64,000 nucleotides of DNA from assembly GCA_019459485.1 (NCBI GenBank), contig JAIBEZ010000112.1, positions 16,197 to 80,196 on the forward strand, written 5' to 3'. Every line of letters starts with the position of its first letter. Position 1 is the first letter of the stretch. Shown here piece after piece: positions 36,088-45,351 of the stretch. The notes beneath the pieces are model-generated. The model saw only the letters and a program-made list of their open reading frames with translations. It had not been told where the DNA came from and did no database searches. The DNA is from Prolixibacteraceae bacterium. GTDB lineage: Bacteria; Bacteroidota; Bacteroidia; Bacteroidales; Prolixibacteraceae. The position numbers and the translations under genes were made by a program.

Positions 36088-36291
36088 TCAAAATATCAGC
36101 ATCACGCTCACCACGTTTCCTGCTGGCAGTAGCTCTATCCGTTCTTCGCCGTGTAGCCAGTCCAGCGCCAGTAGTACCTCTTTCTCTTGCAGGTTAGCCA
36201 TGTCTCTTAGCTCATCCAACGACATAATTCCTTCTTCTTCCAGAATGGTCGTTAAGGTGGAAGCAACCGTTTTTATTATTTCAAGCTCCAT
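36088..36291 (-). CDS. DUF2582-type winged-helix protein
   Basis: A 67-residue protein: ASTLTTILEEEGIMSLDELRD, then EKEVLLALDWLHGEERIEL. This is the DUF2582 (winged HTH) pattern of small bacterial proteins predicted to bind DNA or act as adaptors. It is short but complete. It lies between a kinase gene and the efflux operon with no co-transcribed partner. Confidence 0.75.
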   Translation of the reverse strand: MELEIIKTVASTLTTILEEEGIMSLDELRDMANLQEKEVLLALDWLHGEERIELLPAGNVVSVMLIF

Positions 36292-36663
36292 AGTTTTTTG
36301 TATATGTTAAAACAACCGTAAAAGTTTAAACTTCGGTTTATTTTGTACGACCTGGGGTAATAGGATCATACCCGAAGGTGTTAAAATAGATCTTAGGTTG
36401 TAGTAAATTGTTTTTTAAATTAATTCTGTAATATCGAATTCTGCTTCAATAACCTGAGTTCGATTGGTGCAATTCAGTAAGCGATTGTTTTCTTTTTGAT
36501 ACGTTCTTTCCGGGCTACAGTATCCATTGTTATACTATCAAAACCAAAAGTCCCTTTTTACAAAGATTCTTCTAATCTCCCGGTCCCGAATATTCCGGAC
36601 CGGGAAGAATAGAAAAAATATCTCTTTTCAGAACTCAATTGGGTTATTCATAAGATCATCCAA
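36292..36663. other. Intergenic region with a hairpin
   Basis: CCCGGTCC (36579-36586) and GGACCGGG (36597-36604) form an 8-bp stem with a 10-base loop, ~60 bases past the permease stop. No T run follows on either strand, so it may act as an mRNA 3' end stabiliser or Rho-linked end instead of an intrinsic terminator. No gene is seen. Confidence 0.5.
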
Positions 36664-39600
36664 TTAATTAAACGATTTCACATCAGGAAGCACATGCTCT
36701 ATATTCATTATTTCTTTCAGTCGTTTTTTCTCGTTCATTTGATCCTTCTTCAGCATTTTTGAAACAAGCACGTAAATTACCGGAATAATTATCAGCGACA
36801 GGAACATCGAACTTATTAAACCACCGATCAGTACCCAGCCAATACCGCTTTTCCATTCGGCACCAGCTCCACTCGAAAGTGCCAGCGGAAGCAAACCGAA
36901 GATCAGCGCCAGGTTGGTCATCAAAATCGGGCGGAAACGCAGGCTGGTGGCTTCAACAATGGCATCGTAAACTTTGTGTCCTTTTTCAACCAAATCGTTG
37001 GCAAAGTCAACCACCAGGATCGCATTTTTGGCTACCAATCCCATCAACATGATGATACCCATGATAGAGAACAAGCTCATGCTTTTTCCGGCAAGTGCCA
37101 ATGCCAGCAAGGCGCCGATAATTGACAAAGGCATAGAGAACATCACCACAAACGGATAGGCGTAGCTGTCGTAAAGGGCTACCATGGTCAAATAAACCAG
37201 GAGAATTGAAGCAATCAAGGCAATAAGCAAGCTACCAAACGATTCAGTCTGGTTTTCAAGATCACCGGCATAAACTACATCAACGCCAATGGGTTTCTCT
37301 ATTTGTTCCAGTTTTGTCTGAATTTCTTCGCCAATGGTACCGATTGTATTTCCGGCAACCTGCCCGGTAATGGAAACTGCCGGTAATTTGTTGAAACGGG
37401 TTAACATCGCAGGGCCTTTCTTTTCAGTAACAGATGCAATCTGTTTCAGTTTAACAATGCTACCGGTGCGGGTAATCAGCGACATGTTTTCAACGTCGTC
37501 TTTACTCTTTTTGTTGAACTCGTCGAGCATGATGTTGATGTCGTACTCTTCACCTGATTCTTTGTATTTCAGATCATTGTCGCCAGCAAATGCGATACGG
37601 AGTTCAGCTCCAACTTCGCCAAGGGTTAGCCCCATTTTGGCCAGTTTGTCGCGATCAATTTCAATGTTCAGCTCCATGTTTCCTTCTTCGTCCGAGCTTT
37701 CGACATCGGTCGTACCCTGGGCTTTTTTGGCCACCTCCAGCACTTTGGCTGCATATTGCTTCACTTCCTCGTAATTGTTTCCACGTACGATCAATTCCAA
37801 CGGACGGGTGGTTGTTCCCATAATACTGACGGCGTTTACTGTAAATTTCGGCCCTGCAAACAGTTCAGCCATTGCGTTTTTTGCCTGAATACTGAATACT
37901 TTTGACGAAACATCCCGTTTCTTTTTGTCCACCAGTTTGACATTTATTTCAGCAACATTAGGGGTTTCGTTAAATGACATACTTCCCCCTTCTGAACCAA
38001 CTTTGGTGAAAAGCAACTCTACTTCAGGAAACTGCAACAGCCGTTCTTCAACTTTTGCGCACATTTTTGCAGTTTCGTCGAGCGTCGCATTTTTTTCAAG
38101 CTCTACTTTCATGATAAATTCACCATTATCGCCCGCATCCATAAATTCAGTCTGAATATATCCTTTTGAAACAAGCGAGAATGAAGCCACTAAAAGCAGG
38201 ACAACCGAAACCAATGTGATGGTTTTATGACCCAAGGCCCAATGCAAAGCCGACATGATGTAACTTTTTATTCCGTTGATCACCGATTCAAATCCCATCA
38301 GCAAACGGTCAAGCAAATTGTTTTTCTTCAGTATTTTAATTTTTCCGAAGCGGGAAGTCAGCAACGGAACCAGCGTAAACGATACGAGCAAACTGATTAA
38401 AATGGAAAAAACGATGACCATTGAAAATGAGCGAAGCAATTCTCCGGTAATTCCACCGGACAGCCCAATTGGCAGGAAAACGGCAATCAGCACAATGGTA
38501 ATTGAAACCACTGTGATGCCAAGTTCTTTGGTGGCGTCGAGCGATGCCTGCCAGCGATTTTTGCCTTCTTCCATGTGCCTGTAAATATTTTCCAGAACCA
38601 CAATGGCATCATCAACAATAACCCCAACTACGATCGACATGGCCAGCAACGTAAGCAAGTTAAGCGAAAACCCGAAGAGCATGAAGGCCACAAAAGTCGA
38701 AACAATTGAGGTTGGAATGGAGACAACCACAAACAACAGGTTGCGGAAACTGTGCAAAAACAGCAACATGGTGATTGACACCAGAATAATCGCAAATATC
38801 AAGTCAACCATTACGCTGTTAACGGCATCTTTCGTAAACTCTGAAGAGTCGCTGGCAATGATGAATTTCAGGTTTTGGTCGGCGTATTTGGTTTCAATTT
38901 CTTTGAAAAGCTTATGCGTTTCATCACTGATTTCAACCGCATTTGCACCACTTTGTTTCGTAACAGATAAACCAATGGCCTGAGTTCCATTGATGCGGGC
39001 CATTTTTGTACTTTCTTTATTTCCGTCAACTACGGTGGCCACGTCTTTTACTTTGATGGTCGAACCGTTGGCTGATGTGCGAAGTATCAGCTCCTTAATT
39101 TCGTCAACTGAAGTAAACTTTCCGCTTAAACGGATCAGTGAACGGGTCTGATCGTCTTTAATATTTCCGACCGGAAAATCGAGATTCGATGCCGTAATCA
39201 TCTGTTTCAGCAACGACAGAGAAATGCCATATTGTTGCAATTTCTGGGCATCGGCTTTGATCTGAATCTCGCGTTGATTACCACCGATGATTTCAACCTG
39301 GGCAACACCTTTAATCTGAGAAATGTAAGGGACAATATTTAAATCGATCAAGTCGTAAAACTGTTGTTCCGGCATATCTGATGAAGCAGCGATACTCATG
39401 ATGGGCATCATGTTCATGTCCATTTTCATAAATCGCGGCAGTTCGGTATCCTCCGGCAATTCGCTTTGAATCATGTTCACTTTACGCTCACAATCCTGAA
39501 GCGAAATATCGGCATCCATGTCGTCTTTTAATTGGATTACGACAATTGACATGTTCTCGAATGAATAAGAATTGAGCTTATCGATTCCTTCCATGCCCGA

Positions 39601-39813
39601 AACAGCATCTTCAATGGGTTTGGTTACAGAGCTTTCCACCTCGCTGGGTGCGGCTCCGGGGTAAACTGTCATCACCACATTAACGGGTATGTCAATGTTC
39701 GGGATCAGTTCAACATTCAGGCGGGTGTAGCTGTATATACCAGCCAGCGCCAGAATGGTAAAGATAACTACCGGAATGGTCGTTCTTTTTATTGAGATAT
39801 CGGTTATATTCAT
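36664..39813 (-). CDS. RND efflux permease (AcrB/MexB-like, HAE1 type)
   Basis: A 1049-residue inner-membrane proton-driven pump. It starts MNITDISIKRTTIPVVIFTI, has twelve hydrophobic segments and two large periplasmic loops. IVVGVIVDDAIVVLENIYRHMEEG carries the TM4 Asp-Asp pair of the proton relay, and the LMGLVAKNAILVVDFAN motif is in the second half. It forms a tripartite exporter with the adaptor and TolC-like proteins encoded just upstream on the same strand. The substrates are unknown; similar Bacteroidota pumps export drugs, bile acids or lipids. The last gene of the operon. Confidence 0.95.
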   Translation of the reverse strand: MNITDISIKRTTIPVVIFTILALAGIYSYTRLNVELIPNIDIPVNVVMTVYPGAAPSEVESSVTKPIEDAVSGMEGIDKLNSYSFENMSIVVIQLKDDMDADISLQDCERKVNMIQSELPEDTELPRFMKMDMNMMPIMSIAASSDMPEQQFYDLIDLNIVPYISQIKGVAQVEIIGGNQREIQIKADAQKLQQYGISLSLLKQMITASNLDFPVGNIKDDQTRSLIRLSGKFTSVDEIKELILRTSANGSTIKVKDVATVVDGNKESTKMARINGTQAIGLSVTKQSGANAVEISDETHKLFKEIETKYADQNLKFIIASDSSEFTKDAVNSVMVDLIFAIILVSITMLLFLHSFRNLLFVVVSIPTSIVSTFVAFMLFGFSLNLLTLLAMSIVVGVIVDDAIVVLENIYRHMEEGKNRWQASLDATKELGITVVSITIVLIAVFLPIGLSGGITGELLRSFSMVIVFSILISLLVSFTLVPLLTSRFGKIKILKKNNLLDRLLMGFESVINGIKSYIMSALHWALGHKTITLVSVVLLLVASFSLVSKGYIQTEFMDAGDNGEFIMKVELEKNATLDETAKMCAKVEERLLQFPEVELLFTKVGSEGGSMSFNETPNVAEINVKLVDKKKRDVSSKVFSIQAKNAMAELFAGPKFTVNAVSIMGTTTRPLELIVRGNNYEEVKQYAAKVLEVAKKAQGTTDVESSDEEGNMELNIEIDRDKLAKMGLTLGEVGAELRIAFAGDNDLKYKESGEEYDINIMLDEFNKKSKDDVENMSLITRTGSIVKLKQIASVTEKKGPAMLTRFNKLPAVSITGQVAGNTIGTIGEEIQTKLEQIEKPIGVDVVYAGDLENQTESFGSLLIALIASILLVYLTMVALYDSYAYPFVVMFSMPLSIIGALLALALAGKSMSLFSIMGIIMLMGLVAKNAILVVDFANDLVEKGHKVYDAIVEATSLRFRPILMTNLALIFGLLPLALSSGAGAEWKSGIGWVLIGGLISSMFLSLIIIPVIYVLVSKMLKKDQMNEKKRLKEIMNIEHVLPDVKSFN

Positions 39814-39822
39814 GATAAGCGT

Positions 39823-40887
39823 TTATTGAATAATTTTTACACGGTCACCGTCGTTCAGGTTTAACTGTCCGCTAACAACAACGCGATCTTCTTTTTTAAG
39901 GCCACTTACAACTTCAACGAATTTTTCGTCACTCTCGTTGATAATGATGTCCTTCTTCACTGCGATATCACCTTCAATCACAAAAACCGACGGATTTTTC
40001 ATACTTCCTGTAATCGCAGTTTTTTCAATCAGGATGGTTTCAGAAGCCTCTACCGGAATCTGCACTTCGCTGAAAAGTCCGGCTTTCAGGTGCTGGTCTC
40101 CATCGTTGTTATCCATAATCACTTCAGCATCAAACTTCATCGCATTGTCAGCTTTTTCGCCAATCGAATTAATCTTTCCGGTAAATGTTTTTCCGGGGAA
40201 AGCAGGAATGATCACATTGACCACCTGGCCCTTTGCCAGTTTAAAAATGTCTTTCTCCGGAACTTTCACCCATATTTTCAGTTTCGACGTGTTTACAATT
40301 TCGCAGATGGGCATTCCACCTGAAATAAACTGTCCGTTTTCAACCAGTCGTTTGTTGATGACACCTGAGATTGGCGCTTTTATTTTGGTGTCGCGCAACG
40401 CTTTGCGAGCAGTTATCAGGTCGGCTTCCGCTTTTTTCAACCCAATGCGTGCTTGTTCCACGTCGTGTTTCGGGATTGCGTTGCCTTGTTCGAGGCGCTG
40501 TAAACGTTCAATATCCTTGGTTTGCTGTTCGAAATTGGCTTCAGCAACCAGCACATTGGCGGCAATGGTTTCATCGTCAACCTCAACTATCACCTCGTTT
40601 TTCTGTACACGGTCGCCCACGTTTTTGTGTATTTTTTTTACCTTCCCCTGAGTTTCTGATAAAACCACCAGTTCTTCGGTGGCACTCACCGTTCCGGTGG
40701 TCGAAATTTGTTTACTGATTGTTCCGCTTTGCGGTGAAACGATTCGCACAGGAACTTCTGAAATGGTTTGCGAGGCCAATACCGTTGTAGTTTTAATTTT
40801 TTCTTTGTTTGAATTTAATCTATACGCTGCCAGACCTATTAATGCAAGGATTATCAGCGCAACGGAAATTTGTTTTAAAGTCTTCAT
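39823..40887 (-). CDS. RND efflux periplasmic adaptor (membrane fusion protein)
   Basis: A 354-residue HlyD/AcrA-like protein with an N-terminal hydrophobic anchor (SVALIILALIGLAAYRL). The lipoyl-like half is VVLSETQGKVKKIHKNVGDRV, a coiled-coil hairpin follows (EANFEQQTKDIERLQRLEQG), and the barrel section contains KAPISGVINKRLVENGQFI. It bridges the pump and outer-membrane channel. Ten bases separate it from the permease gene. Confidence 0.93.
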   Translation of the reverse strand: MKTLKQISVALIILALIGLAAYRLNSNKEKIKTTTVLASQTISEVPVRIVSPQSGTISKQISTTGTVSATEELVVLSETQGKVKKIHKNVGDRVQKNEVIVEVDDETIAANVLVAEANFEQQTKDIERLQRLEQGNAIPKHDVEQARIGLKKAEADLITARKALRDTKIKAPISGVINKRLVENGQFISGGMPICEIVNTSKLKIWVKVPEKDIFKLAKGQVVNVIIPAFPGKTFTGKINSIGEKADNAMKFDAEVIMDNNDGDQHLKAGLFSEVQIPVEASETILIEKTAITGSMKNPSVFVIEGDIAVKKDIIINESDEKFVEVVSGLKKEDRVVVSGQLNLNDGDRVKIIQ

Positions 40888-40895
40888 TTTCTATT

Positions 40896-42236
40896 TTAAT
40901 TGATTAAAGTTTTTAATTTTCCTGTGGCTTTGAGGAGTTCTATTTCGGCCAGTTTATATTTCAGAAGTTGTTGGTTAAACAAATTTTCTGCCTCCAAAAG
41001 CGAAGATTCAACATTCAGCAGGTCGGTGAGCGAGGCCATTCCTTCGTCAAACTGAAGTTTAACCTGTCCGTACACTTCGTTGGCTAACTCCTTATTTTCC
41101 TGCTGATCCTGTATGTTCGACCACGAAGAAAGAAGCGAATTGACCGAATTCTGATACCCTGTTTCCAAATATTTCTTATTCAGATCGAAATCTTCCTGAT
41201 TCTGCTGGAACTTCAGTTGCGACTGCAACACCCGGTTCTTCCTCATGCCTGAACTGAAAATGGGGATGGTGGCTTTCAGTCCAACGGTATTCATGTTATT
41301 GAAATCTTTAAACTTAAATTCAGTAGCATAGCTTGAATAGGTGAATTGCCCGAAAGCAGCCAGATTCGGATAAAAAGCCGCTTTGTCTGATTCTATCTGC
41401 AAGCCAGCCAGCTCGTTTTGTTTTTTCATCAACTGGTAATCAGGCAATATATCCAATACAAATTCCGACATCACTGGTTTTTGATAGGCCATTTTGTCCA
41501 CAAGGGCTGTATCCAGTAAAAGTTCCTTTTCGACCGGAATGCCTGAAATAATTTTCAGGATTCGTTTTTGCATCTGAATACCGTTTTTAAGCGTTTCCCG
41601 TTGTGTTTTCAGGTTGGTCAGGGTTACTTTTAAACGACTAACATCAGTTTGTTTAACGAAGTCGTTCTCGTACTGAAGTTTCAGTATGTTGTATAGTTTT
41701 TCCAGGTTATGAATATTGTCATTCAGGATTTTCAGGTTCGAATAATTCATCAGCACCTGGTAATAACTTGCCGATACATCGTGAATAACATCTTCTTCGG
41801 TCTTCTGAAGCATAAAATTGTAAAGATCTTCTGCTTTTTTAACCTGTTTCACTCCGGTGAGATACGACTTGCTGTAAAGTAGCTGGCTCACAGTTACTCC
41901 AGCCGAGGTGGTGTGAAGGGCTTTAATGTCTGACAATCCGCCCAATAGAGGAGCTATATCTTCAGGCAAAGCATCCATCATTTCCTGCGAAATGTTGATT
42001 TCCGGAATTCCCATTCTGGAATAATCCAAACTTCCATCTACCTGTGGAAGTCCGTTTGCGATCACTTCTTTTGTTCTCGAAGCGCTTTCAGATCGTTGCA
42101 GTGCTGCTTTTTTCATTTCATGACTGTTTTCAACAGCCTGTTTTAGCAGGTCGTTCAGCGAGTACTGCTCCTGGCTTTTCCCTTCCTCCGGAAATGTTAA
42201 AAACGCAAGTAATAGTAAAATTGCTAATTGTTTCAT
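40896..42236 (-). CDS. TolC-family outer-membrane channel protein
   Basis: A signal peptide (MKQLAILLLLAFLTFPEEG) precedes two repeats of long amphipathic helices typical of TolC (SLNDLLKQAVENSHEMKKA; ASLTDLLNVESSLLEAENLF). At 446 residues it is standard. It is the first gene of the three-gene efflux operon, 8 bases ahead of the adaptor gene, and its upstream region carries a copy of the candidate GbsR/MarR operator. Confidence 0.92.
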   Translation of the reverse strand: MKQLAILLLLAFLTFPEEGKSQEQYSLNDLLKQAVENSHEMKKAALQRSESASRTKEVIANGLPQVDGSLDYSRMGIPEINISQEMMDALPEDIAPLLGGLSDIKALHTTSAGVTVSQLLYSKSYLTGVKQVKKAEDLYNFMLQKTEEDVIHDVSASYYQVLMNYSNLKILNDNIHNLEKLYNILKLQYENDFVKQTDVSRLKVTLTNLKTQRETLKNGIQMQKRILKIISGIPVEKELLLDTALVDKMAYQKPVMSEFVLDILPDYQLMKKQNELAGLQIESDKAAFYPNLAAFGQFTYSSYATEFKFKDFNNMNTVGLKATIPIFSSGMRKNRVLQSQLKFQQNQEDFDLNKKYLETGYQNSVNSLLSSWSNIQDQQENKELANEVYGQVKLQFDEGMASLTDLLNVESSLLEAENLFNQQLLKYKLAEIELLKATGKLKTLIN

Positions 42237-42263
42237 TTTTAGTATATTGTTCTGATATTAATA

Positions 42264-42289
42264 ATTAGTTCGAAATTAAAAGAACCAAA
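42264..42289 (-). promoter_or_regulatory. Candidate regulator operator before the efflux operon
   Basis: ATTAGTTC (42264-42271), a 10-base spacer and GAACCAAA (42282-42289) form an imperfect inverted repeat with the same geometry and the same right half as the site before the regulator gene. Confidence 0.5.
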
Positions 42290-42301
42290 TAGATAAAAAA
42301 A

Positions 42302-42769
42302 TTATTGCCCTTTTTTGTATTCAATTTTTAATTCATCCAGTTTCCGAATAAAGAATTCCATCCCGGTTGAAATAGTCTTTAAAAACATTGCGTTGCGCGA
42401 ATTCGGATCTTTTTTTAATCCAATAATCTGCTGAATGGTTTCCAGATTTTTTATCATCTTGGCTTCCATATCATTAATGAATCCATCTATTTCACCGGAA
42501 AAAAAACGGAAATACCGTTTGCGGTCGCCAGGATAGGTAACATACTCGATGATGCCGCGTATCTCCAGATTTTTAAGCGCGGTACTTACCGAACTTTTGC
42601 TGATTTTCATTTCTTCAACAATCTCTTCGAAGGTATATTCTTCCTTATCCATGACCATTAACAAACCTAAAATACGCGCTGGAACAGGCTGAAAACCTTC
42701 ACGTTCATTTTGTCGCCCGATGTATTCGATCAGCTCCTTTTGCTTTTTTAATCTTTCTGATTCTTCCAT
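42302..42769 (-). CDS. GbsR/MarR-family transcriptional regulator
   Basis: A 155-residue winged-helix regulator: GFQPVPARILGLLMVMDKEE, EEMKISKSSVSTALKNLEIRG (recognition helix), IEYVTYPGDRKRYFRFF (wing), and a helical C-terminal dimerisation part. The pattern follows GbsR-type MarR proteins. Its gene is directly upstream of and co-oriented with the efflux operon, with operators before both, so repression of the pump and itself is likely. ATG 42769 (MEESERLKKQKELIEY) is preferred; an upstream in-frame start would lie inside the promoter and operator. Confidence 0.85.
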   Translation of the reverse strand: MEESERLKKQKELIEYIGRQNEREGFQPVPARILGLLMVMDKEEYTFEEIVEEMKISKSSVSTALKNLEIRGIIEYVTYPGDRKRYFRFFSGEIDGFINDMEAKMIKNLETIQQIIGLKKDPNSRNAMFLKTISTGMEFFIRKLDELKIEYKKGQ

Positions 42770-42788
42770 TTTGTGATTAATTATGGCG

Positions 42789-42831
42789 CAAATATAATAG
42801 GTTTTTTTGGTTCGCAACAAACAGAACCAAA
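42789..42831 (-). promoter_or_regulatory. Promoter and operator of the efflux regulator
   Basis: On the minus strand, TATATTTG (42789-42796) is a -7 box, with TTTG 21 bases upstream. A perfect inverted repeat TTTGGTTC-N10-GAACCAAA (42806-42831) covers that -33 element, so bound repressor would block the polymerase. Confidence 0.6.
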
Positions 42832-42966
42832 TATTTTTACAATTTTAACAGATTAATTTAATTTCGTTCAGGATTACTTCTTTTTGCGTGATATCAATGC
42901 TTCAATTCTAAAAGCATTCCTTAAAGTTGAACTGATATTATTATGACCTTTGTGATATATAATAAT

Positions 42967-43190
42967 TTTATCTGCTCGTATTTCTATAGTTCGATGGTGT
43001 TATACCCGTATGTTTTTTAAAGAAATTGTACAGAAATGCTTCGAAAGGGTAGTTGAGCTGCAATTCGCGATTATTGGTGTACCTTTTTACCAAACGAAAA
43101 AACTCTTCCTGCATTTCTTTTTTCTTTTTCTTTGACTGAAGTTTATCTCATTGGCAGCAATTACATTATTGTATAAATCCATGTAGATAG
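42967..43190 (-). pseudogene. AraC-type regulator remnant
   Basis: A 48-codon frame from ATG 43113 reads MQEEFFRLVKRYTNNRELQ, then jumps to FFKKHTGITPSNYRN, the second HTH signature of AraC-family proteins. The middle of the DNA-binding domain is deleted. Upstream in another frame, YPIYMDLYNNVIAANE may be the rest. It lies directly on the 3' side of the group II intron. Confidence 0.5.
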
Positions 43191-43191
43191 G

Positions 43192-45103
43192 GTAATCGAG
43201 TAGGAGAAACGGGATTATTTCCCGTTTCGTCCTCTCACACCACCGTACGTGCCGTTCGGCATACGGCGGTTCATAGAATTTAGAGCATTGTTATAAACTT
43301 CGGTAAACGAAAATAACCCAAGGTCTTTGAGGTAATTATTTGTCAGTGAACATGCTAAAATAGGACTATTGGATGTGTGCCAGTAGCCTTTTCTTGTATT
43401 GGCATATTCCCACGCTTTGAAATAGTTGATGCCTAATTTGACAAGATTCTTATGTCTGCATCCAATTTTCTTCCATTGCTTCCAAAAACACATCCGTAAC
43501 CTTCGGCGCATCCATTCATCAAGACGTTGGCAATGTTTTCGCATATCGGCGATCTTGTAATAGTTGACCCACCCTTTGATCAGCAAGTCCAAATCTGTTA
43601 TTCGCTCCTCAATGCTTTTCCCATTGCTCCGCTTGGTATAGGTTTTAACTTTCGCTTTTATTCTGGCCAAGGTTTTAATATGTAGTTTCACCTTTACGCC
43701 ATCTTTGGAATAATAAAAACTAAAACCTAGAAACTTTCGCTTGGTCGGGCTATCAACAGCACTTTTCGTCTGGTTCACCTTTAGTTGCAATTCCTCTTCG
43801 ATGAACTTTCCAATACTGGCCATTACCCTACTGCCTGCCCTCTTGCTTTTGACGTAGATGTTACAGTCATCCGCATATCGGCAGAAACGATGGCCTCTTT
43901 TCTCCAGTTCTTTGTCCAGTTCGTGCAACATCACATTCGATAATAACGGGCTTAATGGACCACCTTGAGGTGTCCCTTCGTCCGATGGACTGAACAGCCC
44001 CCCAATCATTACCCCGATTTCAAATACGCCCGGATAAGTTTCAGTAAACGTTTGTCTCCTATCCTTTCGGACAAAAGGTACATCAGTTTATCGTGGTTTA
44101 CCCGGTCGAAGAATTTCTCCAAATCAATATCAACTACTGTTTTATACCCTTCGCTGATGTACGCCTGTGCCTGTTTGATGGCTTGGTGTGCATTGCGATT
44201 GGGGCGAAAACCGTAACTGTGCGTGGAAAACTCTTTTTCAAATATCGGCGTCAATATCTGGGATATCGCCTGTTGGATCATCCGGTCGGTTACCGTGGGC
44301 AACCCCAACAATCTCACTCCTCCATCCGGCTTGTCTATCTCGACCCGCTTGACCGGCTGGGGTTTGTAAGTACCTTCCAAAATACTCTGCTTAAAACTTT
44401 CGCCTTGTTGCCGCAAGAATGGCAGAAGTGATTCTACCTTCATCTTGTCAATCCCGGGGCTGCCATTATTCTGTTTTACCCGCTTATAAGCTTCGTTCAG
44501 GTTGCCCCGTTCCAGAATTGTTTCAAGTAAGTACCTGGTGTTTAATTTGCTCTCGTCTTTCAATTTTGTTCCCGCCTTGGTATAGCTCGGCTCTCCTGCA
44601 TTAACTCGGGCTTCCATCCCTTCTTCCTGCTGGTAGTTCCGGAATTGTCCGGAATTGGCTGCTTTCTTTACTTTGTCCATGAGGATTACAAAATTTAAGA
44701 CATCCTACGTTCTGCCCTTCTCCCGAGTAATCGGAGTACTATGGCTTCTGCTGACTTCTGACAGTTCAGTCACACATTACTGCATGGGTTGGTGCTTCTG
44801 AAAAAAAAACATCCGCACCGTTTCGGTCAGATCTCCCCGGGTAAGAACGATAACTTTCATCTCATATACCTGTTGCATTTACTCCAAAGGGTTCGGGTAG
44901 TATGGGACTTTGCTTTGTTGCGCAAGCTCGTCCACCCTTTGTAAGCCTTGATATGCACTTCCTGTTCGTCAGGCCGAGATTTTGCCGCTGGGCTTCCTTC
45001 AGATTCGCAGTCACCCGCGACACCCTTGCCTTTGGCTAATGATTCCTACTACCAAGCTCATAGCGGACTTGCACCGCCAAGTTATCACCCATGCCGGGCG
45101 CAC
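43192..45103 (-). mobile_element. Group IIC intron
   Basis: The minus strand begins at 45103 with GTGCGCCCGGCATGGGTG and continues GCAAGGGTGTCGCGG and GAATCTGAAGGAAGC, the same landmarks as the Oceanobacillus iheyensis group IIC intron as I remember it. A 34-nt domain V candidate (AACCGCCGTATGCCGAACGG, then CACGTACGGTGGT) is at ~43238-43272. Domain VI is the hairpin GAAACGGGA ... TCCCGTTTC followed by CTCCTACTCGATT. The exact 3' end is uncertain by a few bases. The intron starts one base after the T run of an intrinsic terminator, which is the known target preference of class C introns. Confidence 0.85.
43215..44680 (-). pseudogene. Group II intron reverse transcriptase/maturase, frameshifted
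   Basis: From ATG 44680 the frame encodes the RT fingers (YKRVKQNNGSPGIDKMKVES; GVRLLGLPTVTDRMIQQAI; FEKEFSTHSYGFRPNRNAHQA; VVDIDLEKFFDRVNHD). It stops after LIRAYLKSG at 44009. The next frame resumes at once with VMIGGLFSPSDEGTPQGGPL and contains the catalytic CRYADD and the maturase X domain. Adding one G to the run TCGGGGTAATG restores one frame of ~490 codons. So a single-base loss in a G run (or a sequencing error) breaks the gene. The 3' end of the frame overlaps domain V. Confidence 0.85.
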
Positions 45104-45104
45104 G

Positions 45105-45141
45105 AAAAAAAAGCCACAAAATCAATGATTTGTGGCTTTTT
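45105..45141 (-). terminator. Terminator downstream of the tRNA-Pro sequence
   Basis: GCCACAAA (45113-45120) and TTTGTGGC (45129-45136) form a stem that A/T pairs extend. On the minus strand eight Ts follow, then one C, then the intron. It is probably the original tRNA-Pro terminator. Confidence 0.85.
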
Positions 45142-45163
45142 GATTGGGTTTGGAACCCCATTT

Positions 45164-45210
45164 TGTCGGGGTGACAAGATTTGAACTTGCGACCCCCCGC
45201 CCCCCAGGCG
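45164..45210 (-). other. 3' half of tRNA-Pro(GGG): attachment-site copy of the island
   Basis: On the minus strand the sequence reads CGCCTGGGGGGCGGG (3' part of the anticodon stem and a loop with GGG), GTCGCAAGTTCAAATCTTGT (variable region and T arm with GTTCAAATC), and CACCCCGAC (acceptor 3' strand). The matching 5' half (D arm and acceptor 5' strand) is missing: beyond 45211 the sequence turns into AT-rich DNA and the integrase region. That is what is left when an element integrates in a tRNA gene 3' half. The intact tRNA should be at the far end of the island, outside the window. Confidence 0.75.
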
Positions 45211-45232
45211 TAGAGTTTTATTCTTATTTTTG

Positions 45233-45262
45233 TTTGTATCTATTTATAAATCATTATATTTG
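45233..45262 (+). promoter_or_regulatory. Integrase promoter
   Basis: TTTG (45233-45236) and TATATTTG (45255-45262) with an 18-base spacer fit the Bacteroidota promoter, ~90 bases before the integrase ATG. Confidence 0.5.
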
Positions 45263-45351
45263 ACCTGAAATACAAATAGATAGATTTTCGATCTTTTTAG
45301 GTGTAGTTATGAAATAAACGGCACTAATCCGGCACCCTAAATATTTACAAT

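Noticed and set aside
36579..36604. Intrinsic terminator of the efflux operon
   Set aside because: Strong stem but no T run on either strand, so listed only as a hairpin.
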